Part shown: positions 44,365-54,877 of the stretch, in pieces
How the letters are laid out: each line of letters begins with the position of its first letter
How positions within the stretch are numbered: the first letter of the stretch is position 1
Assembly (NCBI RefSeq): GCF_003177035.1
Contig: NZ_CP029488.1
Coordinates: 620,001-684,000, forward strand
Origin: Salinisphaera sp. LB1
GTDB lineage: Bacteria; Pseudomonadota; Gammaproteobacteria; Nevskiales; Salinisphaeraceae
DNA: 64,000 nt
Direction of reading: 5' to 3'
Notes under the pieces: generated by a model
What the model was told of the DNA's origin: nothing
What the model saw: only the letters and a program-made list of their open reading frames with translations
The model's database searches: none
Made by a program: the position numbers and the translations under genes

Positions 44365-44461
44365 CGTTCTGACAAGAACGGTCCGCCAATGAACGCCAAT
44401 AAACGCAAATAAGACAGAAAATCGTTCTTGATTTGCGTTTATTTTGCGTTCATTTGCGGAC
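44365..44461. repeat. Long imperfect palindrome after argH
   Basis: A 30-base arm at 44381-44410 pairs with 44431-44461 with one mismatch and one small insertion. Each arm contains two related units of the form AATGAACGC and AATAAACGC. The loop is 20 bases and contains CGTTCTTG, which complements CAAGAACG just before the left arm. A second hairpin CGTTCT/AGAACG sits at 44365-44380. It is AT-rich beside GC-rich genes. It could be a dispersed palindromic element and could also end transcription between the convergent genes. Confidence 0.7.
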
Positions 44462-44482
44462 AGCTTTCCCGCGGACCGGGTT

Positions 44483-45349
44483 CTATTGCTCGAACAGATC
44501 CGCCCGGGCGCGGTAGAGCGCGGAGATATCCTCGTCGCCATGGCCGTCGGCCATGAGCTGTTCGTATTCCTCGCGCGTCTTGGCCGACAGCGGTAGTTTG
44601 CCGTGCTTCAAGCCTGCCATGTGCAGGCAGATGCCGAGGTCCTTGTGGTGGTGCTTCAACTTGAAGCCGGGGTCAAAGACATCCTTCACCATGGTCTTGC
44701 CACGATGATTGACGAACCAGTTGCCGGCCGCGCCCGAACCGACCACGTCGACCACCTTCTCCAGCGGCAGCTCCATGGCCGCGGCAAAGCGCATGGCCTC
44801 GCACACCGCCTGGTTGATGCCGGCCACCATGATCTGGTTGACCGCCTTGGTCGCCTGGCCGGAGCCGATCGGCCCCATCAGGGTGATGCCCGAGCCCATG
44901 GCCTCGAGCACTGGCTTGACGCGTTCGAACACCGCGTCGTCGGCGCCGACCATGATCGACAGCGTGCCGTTCTTGGCCCCTTCCGTGCCGCCGGAGACCG
45001 GGGCGTCGACGAACGCCGCCCCGGTTTCGCCGACGCGTCGCGCCGCTTCCCGGGCGGTATCGCTGGCCACCGTCGAGCAATCGATCACGACATGCCGCTC
45101 GGTCAGCGCGCCGGTCAGGGCATCGACCATGGCCAGTACGTCGTCATCCGCCGAGACGCAGATCACGATCGCCTCGGCGTGGGCGGCGGCCTCGGCCGGG
45201 TCGGCGACGACTTTCACATCGTGTTCGCCGGCGAAATCCTCGGCCCGGCGGGTGGTGCGGTTATAGACGGCCGTCAGCAGACCGGCCGCGTGAAGGTTGG
45301 CGGCCATGCCGTGGCCCATGCCACCGAGCCCCAGAAATGCACTGTTCAT
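44483..45349 (-). CDS. NAD(P)-dependent beta-hydroxyacid dehydrogenase
   Basis: This 288-residue member of the 3-hydroxyisobutyrate/tartronate-semialdehyde reductase family has the Rossmann loop FLGLGGMGHGMAANL at 5-19. The substrate motif DAPVSGGTEGAKNGTLS lies at 115-131, the catalytic lysine is K168 (GQATKAVNQIMVAG), and the C-terminal helix contains KHHHKDLGICL. It probably oxidises or reduces a small beta-hydroxyacid; sequence does not decide between 3-hydroxyisobutyrate, glycerate or related acids. Confidence 0.87.
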   Translation of the reverse strand: MNSAFLGLGGMGHGMAANLHAAGLLTAVYNRTTRRAEDFAGEHDVKVVADPAEAAAHAEAIVICVSADDDVLAMVDALTGALTERHVVIDCSTVASDTAREAARRVGETGAAFVDAPVSGGTEGAKNGTLSIMVGADDAVFERVKPVLEAMGSGITLMGPIGSGQATKAVNQIMVAGINQAVCEAMRFAAAMELPLEKVVDVVGSGAAGNWFVNHRGKTMVKDVFDPGFKLKHHHKDLGICLHMAGLKHGKLPLSAKTREEYEQLMADGHGDEDISALYRARADLFEQ

Positions 45350-45420
45350 GACTTCGATTCCATGCGTGGTTTCCGATCGATGATAAGCTTTTGAAACCGA
45401 GGGCCCAAACCGACGAACAC

Positions 45421-48400
45421 ATGGCAGTCAGACGTGGCGCGCGATGGGCGCTGATCGCAACCGGCGCGCTGATCGTGATGATCGCGGCCGCCTTGATCAT
45501 CGCCCCGCCTTTCGTCTTGCGGTATGCCCTGCAGCATTATCTGAAAGCCGAAGGCATCACGGCGGATATCGGCCACGTGCACGCCGATATCTTCACCGGC
45601 CAGATCAGTCTCGACGATGTCAGTGGCCACGGCCCGGACAATCGTCGCTTCCGCATCGGCCATTTCGCGGTAAATATCGATTACTGGCCGTTGACCGATC
45701 ATCACATCGATCTGTCTTATATTCGGCTCGCCAATGCGCACATCGATGCCGGCCGCAACGCCAGACAACAGCCCACGATCGCCGGCGTACCGATCCCGCT
45801 GCCCAGTGCGGGCGGCGGGCAGCACAACTGGGGATTCGGCGTCGGCGAAGTCGCAGTCGATCAGGTCACCCTGCACTATCGCGCGCCGACGCATGGCGAC
45901 CAACCGGCGGTCGATCAGACGCTGGTGGTCCACGGGCTGCACCTCGGCCCCATCGCCACCTGGCAACCACAACAGGCGACGCATGCCAAGGTCCAGCTGC
46001 GGGTCGCCGACGGCCGGCTCGACCTGCAAGGCCGGTTGAGCCCGCTGGGCGATACGCGGCGCGCGAACCTGACGCTCAAGGCATCCCACTTCTCGATGCA
46101 GGCCTTCATGCCGGTGGCGCGGCTGGGCTATGTCACGGCACTCGACGGTCGGCTCGACGCGGATCAACAGTTATCGATGACGTATGCCGCCGACGGCCGG
46201 TTGACGCTCGGCGTCAAGGGGCGAAGCGCATGGCATAACGCCCATCTGGCCACCACCGACGGCACCGATGTCCGGGGCGACAGTCTGTCCTGGCAGGGTG
46301 ACGAACAGGCCACGCTCTGGCGCAACCACAGCCAGCCTGGGCATATCCATGCCGATGGCAAGGTGGCGCTTGCCGACGTGGTCGCCCAACGCGCAAACCA
46401 GCTCGACTTCCGCCAGAAGAGCGCATCGTGGCATGGCAAGGCAGACGCGAAACTGGGCCAGCACACAACGCGGGTCACGAGCCACGGCAAGTTGAGCGCG
46501 CAGGATACCCATCTGGTCTCCGGCAACTGGCTGAAACTCTCCAGCGCCGCCGAGCATCTCACGGGCGATTTGAACCTCACGCTCACCCCGGACGAGACCC
46601 GGGTCGACACCGATGGCGGCTTCGCGGCCACCGGCATGGGATTCACCGTGCCGGAGACGGTCGATCTGAACAGTGCCACGCTCAACTGGACCGGCAAGAC
46701 CACCACCCGCCTGGCCGGCAACGGCACGCATATCCAGACTGACGGCCACCTCACCAGCAACCAGCTGGTGTTCGACGTGCCGAAAACGAGTCACGTCACC
46801 GCCGACCATGTGGCCTGGCAGGGCCAGGTCGCCATGCACAGCGCTCAGCTGTTCTCGCGCCGTGCAAAAGGCCAGCTCGAGGCCGGCAACGTACATCTGA
46901 ACATACCGGGCGCCCCGATCCGGATGTCGGCCGCGCAGTTCGGCTTCGACGGCCAGTACGCCGAGCAACCCGACGCCAGCGGCCGCGCGCTGCGGCTGAC
47001 GCTATCGGGGGCCGCGCATAGCCACAAGCTCGACGCAGTCGATACCGCCATCAACGCGCCCTGGATCGAGCTGTTGCAAACGAATGCGAGCGGCATCGCC
47101 ATCGACGGCCTCGACGCCATCCGCGTGGCCGATCTGAAAGCGAGTGGAGTCCGCATGCTCGGCGACAGCCACGGCGACGGCGCGGCCATCCGGGCCGTGT
47201 CGATGCAGGCGAAACAGTTTGCCCTACGCGACCTGCAGCATTACCGCGTCCATGATCTCGAGCTTGGCGGCGCCAACATCCATACCCGGCACGACAAGCA
47301 CGGTATCGGTGTCATCAGCCAATTCGTGGGCAGCATGACCGCATCGAATCAGGCGTCGAAACCTCATGCGAAAGCCTCGAGCCCGGGCGCGGCGTCCGGT
47401 CCCGGCGCTGCCAGTGCGACCTACGCCGTGGATCATATGCACCTTTCGGGGCCGGCCATCGCCTTCGTCGACAAGACGACCACGCCCGCCGTCCACCTGA
47501 CCGGCTCGAAGCTCCATTTCACCCTCGACAACCTCGACACGGCCAAACCGAATCAGGACGCCCATTATACCCTCGGGCTCGATGTCGGCGCCTACGGCCA
47601 CCTCGACAGCCGCGGCAAGATCGCACCGTTTGCGCCCCACGGCATCCGCATGGATCTGAACGCCTGGCTACGCTCCCTCGCGCTTGCACCGCTGTCGGGT
47701 TATCTCGACGCGGCCATGGGGCGCCGGATCGCCAACGGCGTCGCCGACGGCACGCTTAACCTCTCCGCCACAAAGGGGCAGCTTAACGGTGTCCTCGATA
47801 CCACGTTGACCAATTTCCGCCTCGCCAACAGCGCGACCAAGGAAACCGATATCGCGTACGGCATTTCGATGAACACCGCCCTCAAGCTGCTCCGCGGACA
47901 CAACGACATCATCCATTTCCGCACCAAGATTCTCGGCGACGTCACCACCCCCTACTTTTCGATCAACAACCTGATCCGCGAGGCCGTTCTGGCGGGTCTG
48001 CGCACCGCGCTGCTGTCGAACTATTCGCCACTCGGACTGCTCAACAACGCCAAGAACAGCTTTCTCAACCTGTTCCGCTCGGTCGAGGACCGCCCCGCCA
48101 TCTTCACCAAGGGCAAGCACTACGTACGGCCGGCGGACCGCAAGTATCTGGCGCTCATCGCCAAGGCCATGCGCAGCCACCCCGGCTGGACGCTGCACCT
48201 CGCCGGCCAGGCGGTGCCGGCGGACGCCAAGGCTCTCAAGCTCCATGGCACGCCCGCCGCGCAGCACGCCCGGCTGGAACAACTCGCGCGGCAACGCCAG
48301 AGTGCGGTCAAGGACTATCTGGCGGCGCGCAACGTCAACCCGGCCCGCATTATCGCGGGCAATCCATCAGTGGTCGACAGCAATAAGGCCAGGCCCGCGG

Positions 48401-48426
48401 TGAAGTTTTCGCTCGACAAGCATTAG
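45421..48426 (+). CDS. Large DUF748/AsmA-like envelope protein with OmpA-type end
   Basis: This 1001-residue protein has an N-terminal signal anchor (LIATGALIVMIAAALIIAPPFV). A very long beta-rich, repetitive periplasmic region follows, typical of DUF748/AsmA-like proteins, with IGHFAVNIDYWPLTDHHIDLSYIRL near the start. The C-terminal 110 residues read YVRPADRKYLALIAKAMRSHP and QRQSAVKDYLAARNVNPARI, as in the OmpA-like end of DUF748 proteins. The family is linked to envelope lipid traffic by structural kinship with AsmA/TamB. An alternative TTG start lies ten codons upstream. Confidence 0.82.
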   Translation: MAVRRGARWALIATGALIVMIAAALIIAPPFVLRYALQHYLKAEGITADIGHVHADIFTGQISLDDVSGHGPDNRRFRIGHFAVNIDYWPLTDHHIDLSYIRLANAHIDAGRNARQQPTIAGVPIPLPSAGGGQHNWGFGVGEVAVDQVTLHYRAPTHGDQPAVDQTLVVHGLHLGPIATWQPQQATHAKVQLRVADGRLDLQGRLSPLGDTRRANLTLKASHFSMQAFMPVARLGYVTALDGRLDADQQLSMTYAADGRLTLGVKGRSAWHNAHLATTDGTDVRGDSLSWQGDEQATLWRNHSQPGHIHADGKVALADVVAQRANQLDFRQKSASWHGKADAKLGQHTTRVTSHGKLSAQDTHLVSGNWLKLSSAAEHLTGDLNLTLTPDETRVDTDGGFAATGMGFTVPETVDLNSATLNWTGKTTTRLAGNGTHIQTDGHLTSNQLVFDVPKTSHVTADHVAWQGQVAMHSAQLFSRRAKGQLEAGNVHLNIPGAPIRMSAAQFGFDGQYAEQPDASGRALRLTLSGAAHSHKLDAVDTAINAPWIELLQTNASGIAIDGLDAIRVADLKASGVRMLGDSHGDGAAIRAVSMQAKQFALRDLQHYRVHDLELGGANIHTRHDKHGIGVISQFVGSMTASNQASKPHAKASSPGAASGPGAASATYAVDHMHLSGPAIAFVDKTTTPAVHLTGSKLHFTLDNLDTAKPNQDAHYTLGLDVGAYGHLDSRGKIAPFAPHGIRMDLNAWLRSLALAPLSGYLDAAMGRRIANGVADGTLNLSATKGQLNGVLDTTLTNFRLANSATKETDIAYGISMNTALKLLRGHNDIIHFRTKILGDVTTPYFSINNLIREAVLAGLRTALLSNYSPLGLLNNAKNSFLNLFRSVEDRPAIFTKGKHYVRPADRKYLALIAKAMRSHPGWTLHLAGQAVPADAKALKLHGTPAAQHARLEQLARQRQSAVKDYLAARNVNPARIIAGNPSVVDSNKARPAVKFSLDKH

Positions 48427-48721
48427 CGCTGTTTCTGTTGTTCCAGGGCGTTCATCCGCAGATCCACACCGATGAACGCGAACACGACGCGCGCGTTGTG
48501 GGCACCGTCGATTCCCGCCCGCTGACCCGTATCTGCAAGAAGATGCGCCACTGTCCGGAATCTGGCGTGCATCTCGCACCGGACAGGGCGTGGGTCCGTC
48601 ATTCGGCGTCATGCGAAGACCACATGCGCCAGCCACGACGGCCACGCTGCAGGCCGCGACGACGCGGTCCCGGACGAGTTGCCCCCGGCATTGCCTGTCG
48701 CCCGCGCGACAACCGAGCGCC
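48427..48721. other. Non-coding stretch with a degenerate inverted repeat
   Basis: No protein-like frame is evident. GCGTTCATCCGCAGAT (48448-48463) and GATGAACGC (48471-48479) form an inverted repeat. The first unit matches GCGTTCATTTGCGGAC of the palindrome near 44446 at 12 of 16 positions, all differences being transitions. It may be a decayed copy of the same dispersed repeat. Confidence 0.4.
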
Positions 48722-48722
48722 C

Positions 48723-48749
48723 AAAAAAAACCGGCCCTCAAGGGGCCGG
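48723..48749 (-). terminator. Rho-independent terminator of the ribosomal superoperon
   Basis: On the minus strand a CCGGCCC/GGGCCGG stem is followed by eight T. It lies just after rplQ, the last gene of the cluster. No T run supports function in the other direction. Confidence 0.9.
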
Positions 48750-48782
48750 CTTGCAGCGACTCAGGCGGTTACCCGCACCCGA

Positions 48783-49166
48783 TCACTCGTCGTCGTCATC
48801 CGCGATCGCGGGGCGATCAACCAGTTCGACGAACGCCATCGGGGCATTATCGCCGGGACGATAGCCACACTTGAGGATGCGCAGATATCCGCCCGGGCGA
48901 TCGGCGTATCGCGTGCCGAGTTCGCCGAACAACTTGCCGACCGCCTCCTTGTCGCGCAGGCGCGAGAAGGCGATACGACGGTTGTGCACGCTGTCCGTCT
49001 TGGAGAGCGTGATCAGCGGCTCCGCGATGCGGCGCAACTCCTTGGCGCGCGGCAACGTGGTCCGGATCAGTTCCTCCTTGAACAGCGAGGAGGACATATT
49101 CTTGAGCATGGCAGCGCGATGCGAGGACTCACGCCCTAGATTGCTGCCGCTTTTGCGATGACGCAT
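48783..49166 (-). CDS. rplQ: 50S ribosomal protein L17
   Basis: This 127-residue L17 starts [21 protein letters not shown], near-identical to the family N terminus, and contains [14 protein letters not shown] and [19 protein letters not shown] short acidic tail (ADDDDE) ends it. It sits at the surface near the peptide exit tunnel. It is the last gene of the alpha operon, after rpoA. Confidence 0.97.
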   Translation of the reverse strand: MRHRKSGSNLGRESSHRAAMLKNMSSSLFKEELIRTTLPRAKELRRIAEPLITLSKTDSVHNRRIAFSRLRDKEAVGKLFGELGTRYADRPGGYLRILKCGYRPGDNAPMAFVELVDRPAIADDDDE

Positions 49167-49218
49167 AACGATGATTCCTTAGCGAAGGGACGACCGGATT
49201 TCCGTGATTCCGATGCGT

Positions 49219-50211
49219 TTAGGCTTTCTCGAGTTCGGCCGGCGGCCAGTTCTCGACCGTCATACCCAGCTTCAGACCATGCTCGGCCAGCACTTCGCTG
49301 ATTTCGGTCAGCGACTTCTTGCCCAGGTTCGGCGTGCGCATCAGCTCGGTTTCGGTACGCTGGACCAGATCGCCCACATAGTGGATGTCTTCCGCCTTCA
49401 GGCAGTTGGTCGAGCGAACCGTCAACTCCAGATCCTCGATCGGCTTGAGCAGCGTCGGATCGATGGCACTGGAATCGCCCTGGCGCGAGGCCTCCTCGCG
49501 GGCTTCCAGATCCACGAACACCGACAACTGATCGTAGAGCGTGGCAGCCGCCGTGCGTACGGCATCCTGCGGCTCCACGCTGCCGTTGGTCTCGATATCG
49601 AGAATCAACTTGTCGAGGTCGGTGCGCTGCTCGACGCGCGCACGGTCGACCGAATAACTGACCCGGCGGATCGGCGAGAACGAGGCGTCGAGACGCAGAC
49701 CGCCAATCTCACTGGCCCCCGTGTCCTCTTCGCCCGGTTCCGCCTTGCTTTGCGCGGCGTGATAACCGCGGCCCTTGCGCACCTTCATGTTCATGCGCAA
49801 CTCACCGCTGGTCAGATGCGCGATTACGAGGTCGGGGTTGACGATCTCGACATCGTGATCCGTGACGATATCGCCCGCGGTCACCGCGCCCTCACCCGAC
49901 TTGTGCAGGTGCAACTCGGCCTCGTCACGCTCGTGCATGCGCACGGCGACATTCTTCAGGTTCAGCAGGACGTCGATGACGTCTTCCTGCATGCCGTCGA
50001 CGGTGGTGTACTCGTGCAGCACGCCGTCGATGCTAACCTCGGTGATGGCAGCGCCCGGGATCGACGACAGCAGAATGCGACGAATGGCGTTGCCCAGGGT
50101 ATGCCCGTAACCACGCTCGAGCGGCTCGAGCGAGATCTTGGCACGCCGATCACTCACACGCTCCACCTCGACCAGGCGCGGCTTCAGCAAATCGTTGGAC
50201 TGCATATGCAA
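49219..50211 (-). CDS. rpoA: RNA polymerase alpha subunit
   Basis: This 330-residue subunit has the N-terminal assembly domain ([21 protein letters not shown]) and the C-terminal DNA-binding domain ([20 protein letters not shown] then [13 protein letters not shown]). The arginine in VRSTN corresponds to R265 that contacts UP elements. It nucleates polymerase assembly and receives activator contacts. It lies between rpsD and rplQ as usual. Confidence 0.98.
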   Translation of the reverse strand: MHMQSNDLLKPRLVEVERVSDRRAKISLEPLERGYGHTLGNAIRRILLSSIPGAAITEVSIDGVLHEYTTVDGMQEDVIDVLLNLKNVAVRMHERDEAELHLHKSGEGAVTAGDIVTDHDVEIVNPDLVIAHLTSGELRMNMKVRKGRGYHAAQSKAEPGEEDTGASEIGGLRLDASFSPIRRVSYSVDRARVEQRTDLDKLILDIETNGSVEPQDAVRTAAATLYDQLSVFVDLEAREEASRQGDSSAIDPTLLKPIEDLELTVRSTNCLKAEDIHYVGDLVQRTETELMRTPNLGKKSLTEISEVLAEHGLKLGMTVENWPPAELEKA

Positions 50212-50244
50212 ATACCTCTGGCTGCGAATGCAGCGCGGCCTTGA

Positions 50245-50868
50245 TTACTTGGAGTAGAGTTCGACGACCAGATTCTCGTTGATGTCAGGCAATACCTGAT
50301 CACGATCCGGCACCGACTTGTACGTCCCCTTCAGGCCCTTCTCATCGACTTCCACCCAGTCCGCGAGTCCGATTTGCGAAGCAACCTGAACCGCCTCGAT
50401 GATCCGGTTCTGCTGCTTGGCCTTGTTGCGGATGGCGATCACATCGCCTTCCCGGACCTGGTACGACGGGATATTGACCGGATAATCATTGACCGCGACG
50501 GCCTTATGATTCACCAGTTGACGCGCTTCGGCGCGCGTCGCCGCAAAACCCATCCGATAGACGACGTTGTCCAGACGCGACTCCAGCAGCTGCAGAAGCA
50601 GCACGCCGGTGGCGCCCTTCTGGCTCGCCGCCTTCTTGTAGTAATTGCGGAACTGTTTCTCAAGCACGCCGTACATATGCCGCAGTTTCTGCTTCTCGCG
50701 CAGCTGCAGCGCATAGTCGGACAGCCGCTGACGACGCGCGGCGCCCTGGGCGCCGGGCAACGTATCGATCTTGCACTTGCCTTCAAGCGAACGGCCGCGG
50801 CCCTTCAGCAACAGATCGGTGCCGGCGCGACGCGAAAGCTTACACTTGGGACCGGTGTATTTCGCCAT
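50245..50868 (-). CDS. rpsD: 30S ribosomal protein S4
   Basis: This 207-residue S4 starts [19 protein letters not shown], lacks the zinc-binding cysteines, and has the S4 RNA-binding domain around [25 protein letters not shown]. It nucleates 30S assembly. In E. coli it represses its own operon by binding the leader before rpsM. Confidence 0.97.
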   Translation of the reverse strand: MAKYTGPKCKLSRRAGTDLLLKGRGRSLEGKCKIDTLPGAQGAARRQRLSDYALQLREKQKLRHMYGVLEKQFRNYYKKAASQKGATGVLLLQLLESRLDNVVYRMGFAATRAEARQLVNHKAVAVNDYPVNIPSYQVREGDVIAIRNKAKQQNRIIEAVQVASQIGLADWVEVDEKGLKGTYKSVPDRDQVLPDINENLVVELYSK

Positions 50869-50895
50869 GATTAATTACCTATGTCGCGAAGCGCG

Positions 50896-51297
50896 CTAGA
50901 CGCGGCGCTTCTTGGGCGGACGACAGCCGTTGTGCGGAATCGGGGTCACGTCGATGATGCTCGTCACCTTGAAGCCGGACGCATTCAGTGAGCGCACCGC
51001 GGCTTCACGCCCCGGACCCGGGCCCTTCACGCGAACCTCGAGATTCTTGACGCCGTACTGTGACGCGCCCTCGCCGGCACGCTCGGCCGCAACCTGTGCA
51101 GCGAACGGCGTGCTCTTGCGTGAGCCTTTGAATCCGCAGGTGCCCGAAGTGCACCACGACAAGACGTTGCCCTGCCGATCGGAAATCGTGATGATGGTAT
51201 TGTTGAACGTGGCATACACGAACGCGATACCATCGGTAACGTTCCGACGCGCGCGCACCTTGCGGCTACGGCTGTTCGAGGTGGATGCTGTCGCCAT
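50896..51297 (-). CDS. rpsK: 30S ribosomal protein S11
   Basis: This 133-residue S11 has a basic N-terminal tail then [21 protein letters not shown] and the C-terminal [17 protein letters not shown] signature. It forms part of the platform near the mRNA exit. It follows rpsM by 37 bases. Confidence 0.97.
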   Translation of the reverse strand: MATASTSNSRSRKVRARRNVTDGIAFVYATFNNTIITISDRQGNVLSWCTSGTCGFKGSRKSTPFAAQVAAERAGEGASQYGVKNLEVRVKGPGPGREAAVRSLNASGFKVTSIIDVTPIPHNGCRPPKKRRV

Positions 51298-51334
51298 AAT
51301 GTCTATCTACCTGTGATCTCGCGCGAAAAGGCGC

Positions 51335-51691
51335 TTATCGACGAATCGGACGACGCGGGCCCTTGCGAGTCCGCGAATTGGTCTTCGTGCGCTGACCGCG
51401 CACCGGCAGCCCGCGGCGGTGACGCATGCCGCGGTAGCAGCCGAGGTCCATCAGCCGCTTGATGTTCATCGACACCTCGCGACGAAGGTCACCTTCGATC
51501 GTGTACTGCTGCACCTGCGCACGCAGCGCCTCGACTTCGCCTTCCGTGAGATCCTTGATCTTGGTGTCGGTGGCTACACCGGCCTCCTTGCAGATCTCAC
51601 GAGCGCGGGTATGACCCACGCCGTAAAGCGACGTCAGCGCAATGGCTGCATGCTTGTTGATCGGGAGATTGACTCCAGCGATTCGCGCCAT
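51335..51691 (-). CDS. rpsM: 30S ribosomal protein S13
   Basis: This 118-residue S13 starts [21 protein letters not shown] and ends with the basic tail [21 protein letters not shown] that reaches toward P-site tRNA. It is the first gene after a promoter and structured leader, so it opens the alpha operon. GGGAG precedes the start. Confidence 0.98.
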   Translation of the reverse strand: MARIAGVNLPINKHAAIALTSLYGVGHTRAREICKEAGVATDTKIKDLTEGEVEALRAQVQQYTIEGDLRREVSMNIKRLMDLGCYRGMRHRRGLPVRGQRTKTNSRTRKGPRRPIRR

Positions 51692-51724
51692 TTGATTGAA
51701 CTCCCAGCTCGCGGGTGCGGACGT

Positions 51725-51794
51725 GTTCGCTTCAAAAAGCGCGAACGACGCCGGAAAAGCCCGCCATCATATCCTTAAAAACTGACTTTGACAA
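51725..51794 (-). promoter_or_regulatory. Alpha-operon promoter and leader hairpin
   Basis: On the minus strand TTGTCA (51789-51794) and TATGAT (51766-51771) are separated by 17 bases, each one mismatch from consensus. The leader to rpsM then contains a GTTCGC/GCGAAC hairpin at 51725-51746. In E. coli S4 binds the leader at this position; such control here is inferred. Confidence 0.75.
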
Positions 51795-51809
51795 TACCGC
51801 CGAAGCGAA

Positions 51810-51926
51810 TCAGCCCTGGCGCTGCTTATGCCGGGGGTCCGTCGAGCAAATCACCATCACCGCGCCATTGCGGCGAATGACTTTGCAGTTGCGGCAAATT
51901 TTCTTGACCGATGCTCTAACTTTCAT
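51810..51926 (-). CDS. rpmJ: 50S ribosomal protein L36
   Basis: This 38-residue zinc-ribbon protein starts [20 protein letters not shown]. The zinc ligands C11, C14, C27 and H33 are all present, so it is the zinc-binding form. It lies 61 bases after secY and before the alpha promoter, the usual place. Confidence 0.97.
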   Translation of the reverse strand: MKVRASVKKICRNCKVIRRNGAVMVICSTDPRHKQRQG

Positions 51927-51987
51927 CTCGTCCCTCTACACGTGACTCACGTCACCATGACCGCCGAACAGCGGGCGCGACACACTG

Positions 51988-53331
51988 CTATCGCAGCATG
52001 CCGGCCCGGCCGCCCGCCTTTAGATTGTTCTTGCGCATCAGGCCCTCGTACTGATGGGACATCAGATGAGCCTGCAACTGCGCCATGAAATCCATGACCA
52101 CCACAACAATGATCAGAAGCGACGTGCCGCCGAAATAGAACGGCACGTTGTACTTGAGGATCAGCAGCTCCGGCAACAGACAGACCAGCGTGACATAGAC
52201 CGCACCGGCGACCGTGAGCCGCGTCAGCACCGTATCGATGTAGTTGGCCGTCTGAATACCGGGCCGAACCCCCGGAATGAATGCACCGGACTTCTTCAGG
52301 TTATCTGCTGTCTCGCGCGAGTCGAACACCAACGCGGTATAGAAGAAACAGAAGAAGATGATCATCCCGGAATAGAACAGCACATACAGCGGCTGCCCCG
52401 GCGCGATCGCATTCGACACCCAGTTCGCGACACTCCCGCCCTGACCGAGAAAGCGGATGATCGTTGCCGGAAACAGGATGATGCTGGAGGCAAAAATCGG
52501 CGGGATGACACCGGCCATATTCAGCTTCAACGGCAGATGCTGTGTCTGGGCGGAATACATCCGCCGACCGCTCTGGCGCTGCGCATGATGCACCGGTATC
52601 CGCCGTTGTGCACGCTCGACGAACACCACGAACGCGAGCACCGCGAGCGCACCGACGAACAACGCGACGACGAAGAAAAAACTGAGCTCGCCGGTCCGCA
52701 CCAGATCCAGTGTGCCGCCGATGGCCGACGGCAGTCCGGCCACGATCGCCGAAAAGATCAACATCGAGATGCCGTTGCCGATGCCGCGCTCGGTCACCTG
52801 CTCACCGAGCCACATCAGGAACAGCGCGCCGGTCGTGAGTGTGATCGCCGTGGTGAAGATGAAACTGAATTCACTCACCCCGTTCAGGGCGATGCCCTGG
52901 TTCCACAGCGCCACACCGGTGCCGACCGACTGGAAACTGGCCAGCACAACGGTCCCATAACGCGTGTACTGCGTGATCTTGCGCCGGCCCGATTCACCTT
53001 CCTTCTTGAGCTCCTTGAGCGACGGAACGGTCGCCGTGAGGAGCTGGAAGATGATCGACGCGGAGATATAAGGCATTACGCCCAGCGCGAAGATCGATAA
53101 CCGCTTCAACGCACCGCCGGTGAACATGACACCGACGTCGAGAATCGTTCCCGATTGCTGCTGGAACAACCGGGCCAACTCCGCCGGATCGATACCGGGC
53201 ACGGGAATGAAGCTCCCGATACGGAACACGACTAGCGCGCCGAGCAGGAATAACAGCCGCTGCCGGATCTCGGTGAGATTGCCGGCATTGGGCATCATGC
53301 CGCCGCCTGCGTTGTTGGGACGCTTGGCCAT
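51988..53331 (-). CDS. secY: Protein translocase subunit SecY
   Basis: This 447-residue ten-helix channel protein of the Sec translocon has the conserved N-terminal [14 protein letters not shown], the plug region, [26 protein letters not shown] and the C-terminal [19 protein letters not shown]. It forms the protein-conducting pore with SecE and SecG. It is two bases after rplO, as in the spc operon. Confidence 0.97.
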   Translation of the reverse strand: MAKRPNNAGGGMMPNAGNLTEIRQRLLFLLGALVVFRIGSFIPVPGIDPAELARLFQQQSGTILDVGVMFTGGALKRLSIFALGVMPYISASIIFQLLTATVPSLKELKKEGESGRRKITQYTRYGTVVLASFQSVGTGVALWNQGIALNGVSEFSFIFTTAITLTTGALFLMWLGEQVTERGIGNGISMLIFSAIVAGLPSAIGGTLDLVRTGELSFFFVVALFVGALAVLAFVVFVERAQRRIPVHHAQRQSGRRMYSAQTQHLPLKLNMAGVIPPIFASSIILFPATIIRFLGQGGSVANWVSNAIAPGQPLYVLFYSGMIIFFCFFYTALVFDSRETADNLKKSGAFIPGVRPGIQTANYIDTVLTRLTVAGAVYVTLVCLLPELLILKYNVPFYFGGTSLLIIVVVVMDFMAQLQAHLMSHQYEGLMRKNNLKAGGRAGMLR

Positions 53332-53333
53332 GT

Positions 53334-53762
53334 CTATACGGTGACCGAACCGCCCGCCGATTCGATCGCCTGACGGGCGCCGGCTGTCGCCGCCACACCC
53401 TTCAGCGTCACCGCCGAGGACAGTTCACCGGAAGCGATGATCTTGGCACCCCGCGCCTGGCGCGGCACCAGATGGGCCGCCTTGAGCGCCGCCAGGTCGA
53501 TCTCGCCGCTCAACTTGTTCAGACTGTCCAGACGGACTTCGACCACACCCGACCCGGTCGCATGAAAGCCGCGCTTGGGAATACGGCGCTGCAGCGGCAT
53601 CTGGCCGCCTTCGAAGCCGACCTTCGTGTAGCCGCCGCTGCGCGAATGCTGGCCCTTGTGACCGCGGCCCGCGGTCTTGCCGAGATCCGAACCGGAGCCG
53701 CGGCCAACGCGCTTGGCGTCCGGACGCGAACCATCGGTGTAATGCAGGTCGTTGAGCTTCAT
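53334..53762 (-). CDS. rplO: 50S ribosomal protein L15
   Basis: This 142-residue L15 has the glycine-rich start [21 protein letters not shown] and [13 protein letters not shown] typical of the family. It binds 23S rRNA late in assembly. Its start directly abuts the rpmD stop. Confidence 0.96.
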   Translation of the reverse strand: MKLNDLHYTDGSRPDAKRVGRGSGSDLGKTAGRGHKGQHSRSGGYTKVGFEGGQMPLQRRIPKRGFHATGSGVVEVRLDSLNKLSGEIDLAALKAAHLVPRQARGAKIIASGELSSAVTLKGVAATAGARQAIESAGGSVTV

Positions 53763-53948
53763 TTAAACCTCCTCGACCGCAAGCATGTCAGCAACCTTGT
53801 TGATCATGCCGCGATTTTCCGGGGTGTCGGTCACTTCGACCGAGTGATTCACACGACGCAGACCCAGGCCCCGCACGCAGGCGCGATGTCGCGCAATGCG
53901 GCCGATAGGGCTCTTGATCAGCGTCACTTTGATCCGCTTGTCTGCCAT
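53763..53948 (-). CDS. rpmD: 50S ribosomal protein L30
   Basis: This 61-residue L30 contains [21 protein letters not shown] and [14 protein letters not shown], matching the short bacterial form. It lies between rpsE and rplO. Confidence 0.96.
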   Translation of the reverse strand: MADKRIKVTLIKSPIGRIARHRACVRGLGLRRVNHSVEVTDTPENRGMINKVADMLAVEEV

Positions 53949-53959
53949 GACCGCCTCGT

Positions 53960-54469
53960 TTACGCCGTAATGTCTTCGACGGACTTGCCGCGCTTGGCCG
54001 CGATGAATTCCGGATCATGCATGTTGCGCAAACCGTTGATGGTCGCCCGCACCAGGTTGATCGGATTACGCGAGCCGTAGCTCTTGCACAGTACGTTGTT
54101 CACGCCCGCAACCTCGAACACCGCGCGCATGCCGCCGCCCGCAATCACACCGGTACCTTCCGAGGCCGGGCGCATGATGACCTTGCTGGAGCCGTGCTCG
54201 CCGACAATGGCGTGCTGCAGCGTGGAGCCTTCCTTGATCTGCACGCGCACCATGCTCTTGCGCGCGGCCTCCATCGCCTTGGCGATGGCGAGCGGCACTT
54301 CGCGGGCCTTGCCATAGCCATAGCCGACGCGACCCTCGCCGTCGCCGACTACGGTCAGCGCCGTGAAGCCGAACTGACGGCCGCCCTTGACCACCTTGGC
54401 CACGCGATTGACGGTGACCAGCTTTTCGAGCAGGTCGCCTTCGGTGCGTTGTTCGTTACGTGTTGCCAT
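53960..54469 (-). CDS. rpsE: 30S ribosomal protein S5
   Basis: This 169-residue S5 has [21 protein letters not shown] (the double-stranded RNA-binding domain, beginning at about residue 16) and [19 protein letters not shown] as [14 protein letters not shown]. It helps decoding accuracy and mRNA helicase activity. Confidence 0.97.
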   Translation of the reverse strand: MATRNEQRTEGDLLEKLVTVNRVAKVVKGGRQFGFTALTVVGDGEGRVGYGYGKAREVPLAIAKAMEAARKSMVRVQIKEGSTLQHAIVGEHGSSKVIMRPASEGTGVIAGGGMRAVFEVAGVNNVLCKSYGSRNPINLVRATINGLRNMHDPEFIAAKRGKSVEDITA

Positions 54470-54481
54470 ATCTCGTATCCG

Positions 54482-54841
54482 TTAGAACTGCAGGCCGTTT
54501 TCACGCGCGGCATCCGCCAGCGCCTTGATGCGACCGTGATAGGCAAAGCCCGAGCGATCGAAGGCGACCTCCTGAATGCCCGCGGCCCTGGCGCGCTCGG
54601 CGATCGTGCGACCGACCAGCTCGGCGGCTGACTTGTTGCCGCGATGACCCGCGACTTCGCCCCGCAGATCCTTGTCGACCGTCGAGGCCGACACCAAGGT
54701 CTGGCCGCCGTCCGGCGACACGATCTGTGCATAAATGTGCTGCGGCGTGCGATGCACCGACAGGCGGTGCGCGCCCAGCTTGCGCATGTGCATTCGGGCC
54801 CGGCGCGCACGCCGCAGACGAGAAACCGTTTTCTTGTGCAT
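54482..54841 (-). CDS. rplR: 50S ribosomal protein L18
   Basis: This 119-residue L18 has the Arg-rich N terminus and [20 protein letters not shown] and [20 protein letters not shown]. It binds 5S rRNA along with L5 and L25. Confidence 0.96.
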   Translation of the reverse strand: MHKKTVSRLRRARRARMHMRKLGAHRLSVHRTPQHIYAQIVSPDGGQTLVSASTVDKDLRGEVAGHRGNKSAAELVGRTIAERARAAGIQEVAFDRSGFAYHGRIKALADAARENGLQF

Positions 54842-54877
54842 AACGATCCTGAATCCGTTGCTGTAGGCGAAAACGCG

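Noticed and set aside
42677-44389. 570-codon minus-strand open frame through argH into algZ
   Set aside because: Most of it is antisense to ArgH; only its last part overlaps the AlgZ gene, in another frame.
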